DNA of 64,000 nt. Source: Rattus norvegicus (taxonomy: Eukaryota > Chordata > Mammalia > Rodentia > Muridae). The notes under the pieces were generated by a model. The model worked only from the letters and a program-made list of their open reading frames with translations, did no database searches and was not told the DNA's origin. The number at the start of each line of letters is the position of its first letter. Positions within the stretch are counted from its first letter, which is position 1. Below are positions 60,221 through 64,000 of this stretch, in pieces. A program made the translations under genes and the position numbers. The DNA is taken from positions 50,339,357-50,403,356 of the forward strand of contig NC_086029.1 of assembly GCF_036323735.1 (NCBI RefSeq), read 5' to 3'.

Positions 60221-60238
60221 TGGCGCCTAACGTGGGGC
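60221..60238 (+). other. Primer-binding site, tRNA-Lys type
   Basis: TGGCGCCTAACGTGGGGC differs at one base from the lysine-1,2 tRNA site used by several class II rodent elements. Its position just after an LTR end supports both calls and sets the orientation as +. Confidence 0.72.
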
Positions 60239-63200
60239 TACCTTTCCTGTAGCTAACCACCACCCTTTATCTATAATAAGTATTAGTACTAATATTTTAA
60301 GGAGCTTTCTATTCACTCTGAGATGATAAAGAGAAAGAGGCTCCAAAAATTCAGCAAGTAGATGGGTAGAAGAAGCCACTTTGCTGAGTACCCTTCCTAC
60401 CCACCATGTCCTCTACATTTTAGCACCCTGCCAGGAACAAGTATTTGATGAACAAATGGGCCATGATGTTGGGAGCTGCCTATTGCATTTCTTAATAAAC
60501 CACTTTTCTTTGACTCACTTCGAATTGGCGGAAGGGGGTTGCACAGGACTACAGAGGGTGGAGGGCAAATGGGAAAAAAGATGGGTCACTAAAGCCAACC
60601 CCCTTGCAATTGGGAACCAAGAAGGGTTTACTTCCTAGGGACCATATCAAGTAAAGAGAAGCTTGGAAAGACAATCTTATCAAACACATACATGCTTTGT
60701 GTACATAGGCACTGGCCTGCAGGAATACAAAGCCGTCTCAGTGTGAGCAGAACTGTGGGAGGTTCTGCATGCCCAGCTGAATACCAATAGAAGAAACATC
60801 CAGGGTAGGACCAGGTCATCTAAGCAACCATGCCCTCCTTCCAGGAGAGCTGCAGAGTCCCTCCATGACTGGGAGATGATAGATAAGCCTAACCCTCAGA
60901 CTGTCTCTCCCAGAACCCAGCTCCAAATCTACATAGCACTTCCTGACTTCAAGTTTAAGAAGCCTTGGGTGCAGGTCACAACACTAGCTGAGGACATGTC
61001 CAATAGAGGCCTTGACACGAGGTTCTTTGGAGCACTGAAATGCCAGGATCGGGAAGAAGAAGATGCCTCCAGTAGGGAGGGAGAGGAACAAAGAGCTGAG
61101 GGACATTCTCCAAGACACACAATGGACATGGGGGCACAGTGAGACTTCCAGAAAAATGGACTGCCTTACTCAAGAGCTCCTTGCTCCTTGAGGAGACCAG
61201 CTGCGTAGTTCATTCTTAGATGGCAGCTGGGCAGTTGAGTAGCCACCCTGTGCCCTCCTAACAGATCCTATGCTACATTTCTTCTTACTTTTGAAACTCT
61301 ACCATTACTGACTTTGGGAGGTTTTATAATATGCTTACAAGGATGCTAGGAAGACAATGGCCACTGTCCATGTGCAATTCCAAAGCCGAACTGGATGACA
61401 CCAATAGGCTTCCCCAGGACTGACTGACTACTTGTCATTCCCATGTCATTGGAGCTCCAAGAGGCTGACTATAAGCTGGAGCGTGAAGTGTCAGAGCCTC
61501 TTATCACAGAAGATTCTGGGAGAATATGGTGGGCAGGGAGTTTAAACATCTCTGACTCAAGTGTGTGTCCCTCCAGCCTGGTGCCTCAGGAGTTTTCCAT
61601 GCCCAAGCTTAGCTCCATCTCATAGGGACATTAGATTCTGATGGGTCAGAAACAGTCAGAGGTACCCAAGCATCAGATGGACCTTGCCTGGATGCATTGG
61701 TTCCCTGAATATGTAGAGAGTGAGAGAGGCAGTTGAGAGTCTATGCTATAAAGGAACAAGTTTTTGTAGCCTGCTGAGTATGGTTCTCCCAAAGAGCAGG
61801 AGGATGGTCCTTTTGGGATATAAAGAATAAGTGTCCAGACTCTATCCCTGTGGTGATCAGAACCCAGAGTGGGAGCTCTAGGACCCCTTCTATGAGATTA
61901 GCGCATGAGGAGAGGTTAGGTTCAGGCCAAAGCTCATCAGTGCCTCCAGGATGACAATCATGGCCAAGCTATTGTCACCCATTAGGTACCACATGCCTGA
62001 CATGATGTTAGAATTTGTAGTTTCTCTTCTCCTGGACCCTCAACCTAGGAAGGTGAGTATTATAGAATGGGCCTTGGTGAATTTTGAAGTGGGGACATTT
62101 GATGTAATACGAGGAGTAAAAGGAGACCTAGACAGATATTAACAGACTGCAGTAGACTGAACACTGGGGTGTCATGCTTCAGAGGCTCAACCCATGTGAG
62201 ATGGTGATTCCTGTAAGCTTTGTTTCAGAGGTGTTGTGAACATGATGTTTTCAATGAGGAGAGCCTTTCTATAAATCCTCTTCAAGTGGAGCGTATTCTT
62301 GCCACCAGCATGCCAGCAGCCCCACACAGGAAGCCTGGTATCAAGGAGGGAAGTCATTATGAGTGTAACCCAATACCAGGTGACAAACGATCTGATGAGC
62401 CAGCACCCCAGCTTTGTTCATCTCATACTCATCATATCCAGGAAACTGTCACTGATGTGTCCCTTGTTCCCATAAAGGATGCTTCAGCGTTCCAGCTTGT
62501 TGGGTCTCAAGTGCCACCGCCACAGGCTGATGTATTTAGGATGAGCGAGCAGCCCCCCTGAGGGAAGTTCTCAAGGCTCCTTTCCAAGTACAGATGTTTT
62601 AAAGCCCTTGTCAAACACTGCACCCACCCAAGTGAGCCTGGGTTATGTCACGCTACACAGTCATGTCTTTACACGGTGACAGGACAGAATTGCACAGCAG
62701 GCGTGCCTCTGGAACCACAACCTTGGCCAGAATGGAAAAAGGTTCTGAAATCAGGTATCTGGATCATAGGAGAACCTCAGAGACATGAGTTCAGGCAAAA
62801 CTGTCATCCCCACATTCAGCTAACCAGTGAACATTTCAAGGCTGGGTTCAGTTCCTTGCCCAGCTGCCAATGCTGATGTTTATTCTAGTGAGAGGCTGGG
62901 TTAATTTACACTCAGAAAATGAATAGTGTTGTTTAATAGTGATGTTTGTGTACAACATCAGTGTTCTCCTTATCTTGTTGCAGTTGGCTTACTCTTTCAA
63001 ATGAAATCAGCACTGTGTACCTATGAATCCACCTAAGATGAAATTTTCCAACATGGAAGGAGGAAGCATCCCAGCTTGTTTGCCCATGGAAGCACATTAA
63101 ACCAGCATCAGTCTTCACTGTCCCCAATGTCTTGATTGTAGTAACCCCAAGGCAGGAACCTGTAGCTGTGAATGGGCGTGCCCGAGCGGCAGCCAGCAGC

Positions 63201-63477
63201 TAGCATTTTGCTTGCTGTTCCAGCACACGCTGAGTAAGTCCTTCTCCCAGCAATTCACTGCCGTAAATTGGCTTTTTTGCATGTTTGCATTTTCATCATA
63301 ATTTTGCTGCTGCACAGCCCCAAACACAGTGTTGCATAGCTGTAATGTGTCCTCGGCCCCATAAGGCAGTAGTGGCTAATGGGAACATGTTAGGGAAGGT
63401 TTGTTCAGCCTGAGGCATGAAGCTGACAGATGTGGGTCAATGGTGAAGAATCTACAGGGTATGTTAGATATGCTGTT
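60239..63477. other. 3' flank of Mx, no gene recognised
   Basis: The first few hundred bases are probably decayed leader of the retroelement. The longer open frames (60876-61142, 62220-62561, and 63115-63327 on the - strand) have no recognisable domains, splice context or codon bias I can defend. Confidence 0.4.
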
Positions 63478-63630
63478 TAGGGACAGAGAGGTAGCCCAGT
63501 TGGTACAGTGTTTACCTAATACCCAGGAAGTTCTGGCTTCAATCCCCAGTACACTTAAAATCAGGCGTGGTAATACATGACTTTGATTCTAGCACTCTGG
63601 AGGTAGAAGGATAAGGTCAAAGTCCTCTGT
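63478..63630 (+). mobile_element. B4 (ID-B1 fusion) SINE
   Basis: The tRNA/ID-like head GAGAGGTAGCCCAGTTGGTA and GCTTCAATCCCCAGTAC join to a B1-like half GGCGTGGTAATACATGACTT and CACTCTGGAGGTAGAAGG. Confidence 0.75.
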
Positions 63631-64000
63631 GTATGTATGTATATATCTCCTTTGTTGTCCTTTCTTTCCTTTCCTTTCTTTTCTATCTATGTAGAGTCTG
63701 AGGCTATCCTGGTGGTCTTATATATAAGGTCCTGCTGGAAGGTAGGATAAGAAGGAAGAGTGGTGTTACAGCAGAAGCACATGTGTGCTAACAAGTCCAA
63801 GCAGAGTGACTTTTAGCTCTAATGTAGACGATCGCATCCATCCTTTTGCCCATAGTCCTAACTCCAGGGAAGAGAGGTGTACACTGTATCTCTGTCACCA
63901 TGAATCATCTGGGACTTTGGGAAGAAACCACAGGATACAAATTCTGGACTTAGTCTAGGTCAGGTTGCCTGATGAGGTGGGAGCCTGGAGCTGTGTCTCC

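Noticed and set aside
62220..62561. 113-codon frame downstream of Mx as an extra exon or gene
   Set aside because: No recognisable domain, and the surroundings show no promoter or convincing splice pairing. Left unannotated.
63115..63327. 70-codon - strand frame as a processed pseudogene
   Set aside because: The stretch looks moderately gene-like in composition, but I recognise no parent gene and see no poly(A) tail or duplication.

Overview
This window is rodent nuclear DNA, almost certainly rat (Rattus). An ID SINE with a clean 13-bp target-site duplication, B1, B2, B3 and B4 SINEs, a full-length L1 of rat type with a ~605-bp 5'-UTR monomer, and several class I and class II LTRs all point there. 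The one host gene is an interferon-induced Mx dynamin-like GTPase on the + strand. Its 13 coding exons (38004-59552) join into an uninterrupted 659-codon frame. Length, the cytoplasmic-type C-terminus and the residues I can read fit rat Mx2; the near-identical rat Mx3 cannot be excluded from sequence memory alone.

Layout. 1-14.3 kb: intergenic DNA with SINEs, microsatellites and an AT-rich block, and no recognisable gene. 14.3-15.7 kb: LTR-like sequences, including an IAP-type solo LTR on the - strand with a 60-bp duplication in U3. 16.06-29.60 kb: one gammaretrovirus-like (class I) provirus on the - strand, bounded by GTAAT duplications, with a tRNA-Pro-type primer-binding site, polypurine tract and decayed gag, pol and env. 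It is interrupted in env by a full-length - strand L1 (16923-23525, 14-bp duplication) whose ORF1 is open and whose ORF2 carries three in-frame stops. 29.6-34 kb: further LTR-like pieces and purine/pyrimidine microsatellites. 35.06-36.34 kb: the Mx control region, with two interferon-response-element clusters and two tandem copies (offset 256 bp) of a promoter/first-exon module. 38.0-59.55 kb: Mx coding exons; introns hold an old antisense L1, B1/B2/B3 SINEs and an LTR-like block. 59.62-60.22 kb: an LTR beginning 28 bp after the Mx poly(A) signal, followed by a tRNA-Lys-type primer-binding site. 60.3-64 kb: no recognisable gene apart from a B4 SINE.

How it works together. The Mx gene is expected to be switched on by type I/III interferon through the response elements at 35.07 and 35.79 kb, spliced from one of two 5' non-coding exons onto the ATG exon at 38.0 kb, and polyadenylated at ATTAAA (59586). 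The product is a self-assembling cytoplasmic GTPase of innate antiviral defence. Everything else recognised is mobile DNA, including a three-level nest (older LTR-like sequence, provirus, L1) ending about 5.5 kb before the distal response element. I found no clearly undescribed system. The most interesting items are the duplicated first-exon module, retroelement sequence abutting both ends of the Mx gene, and the mutations that silenced the L1 and the provirus.
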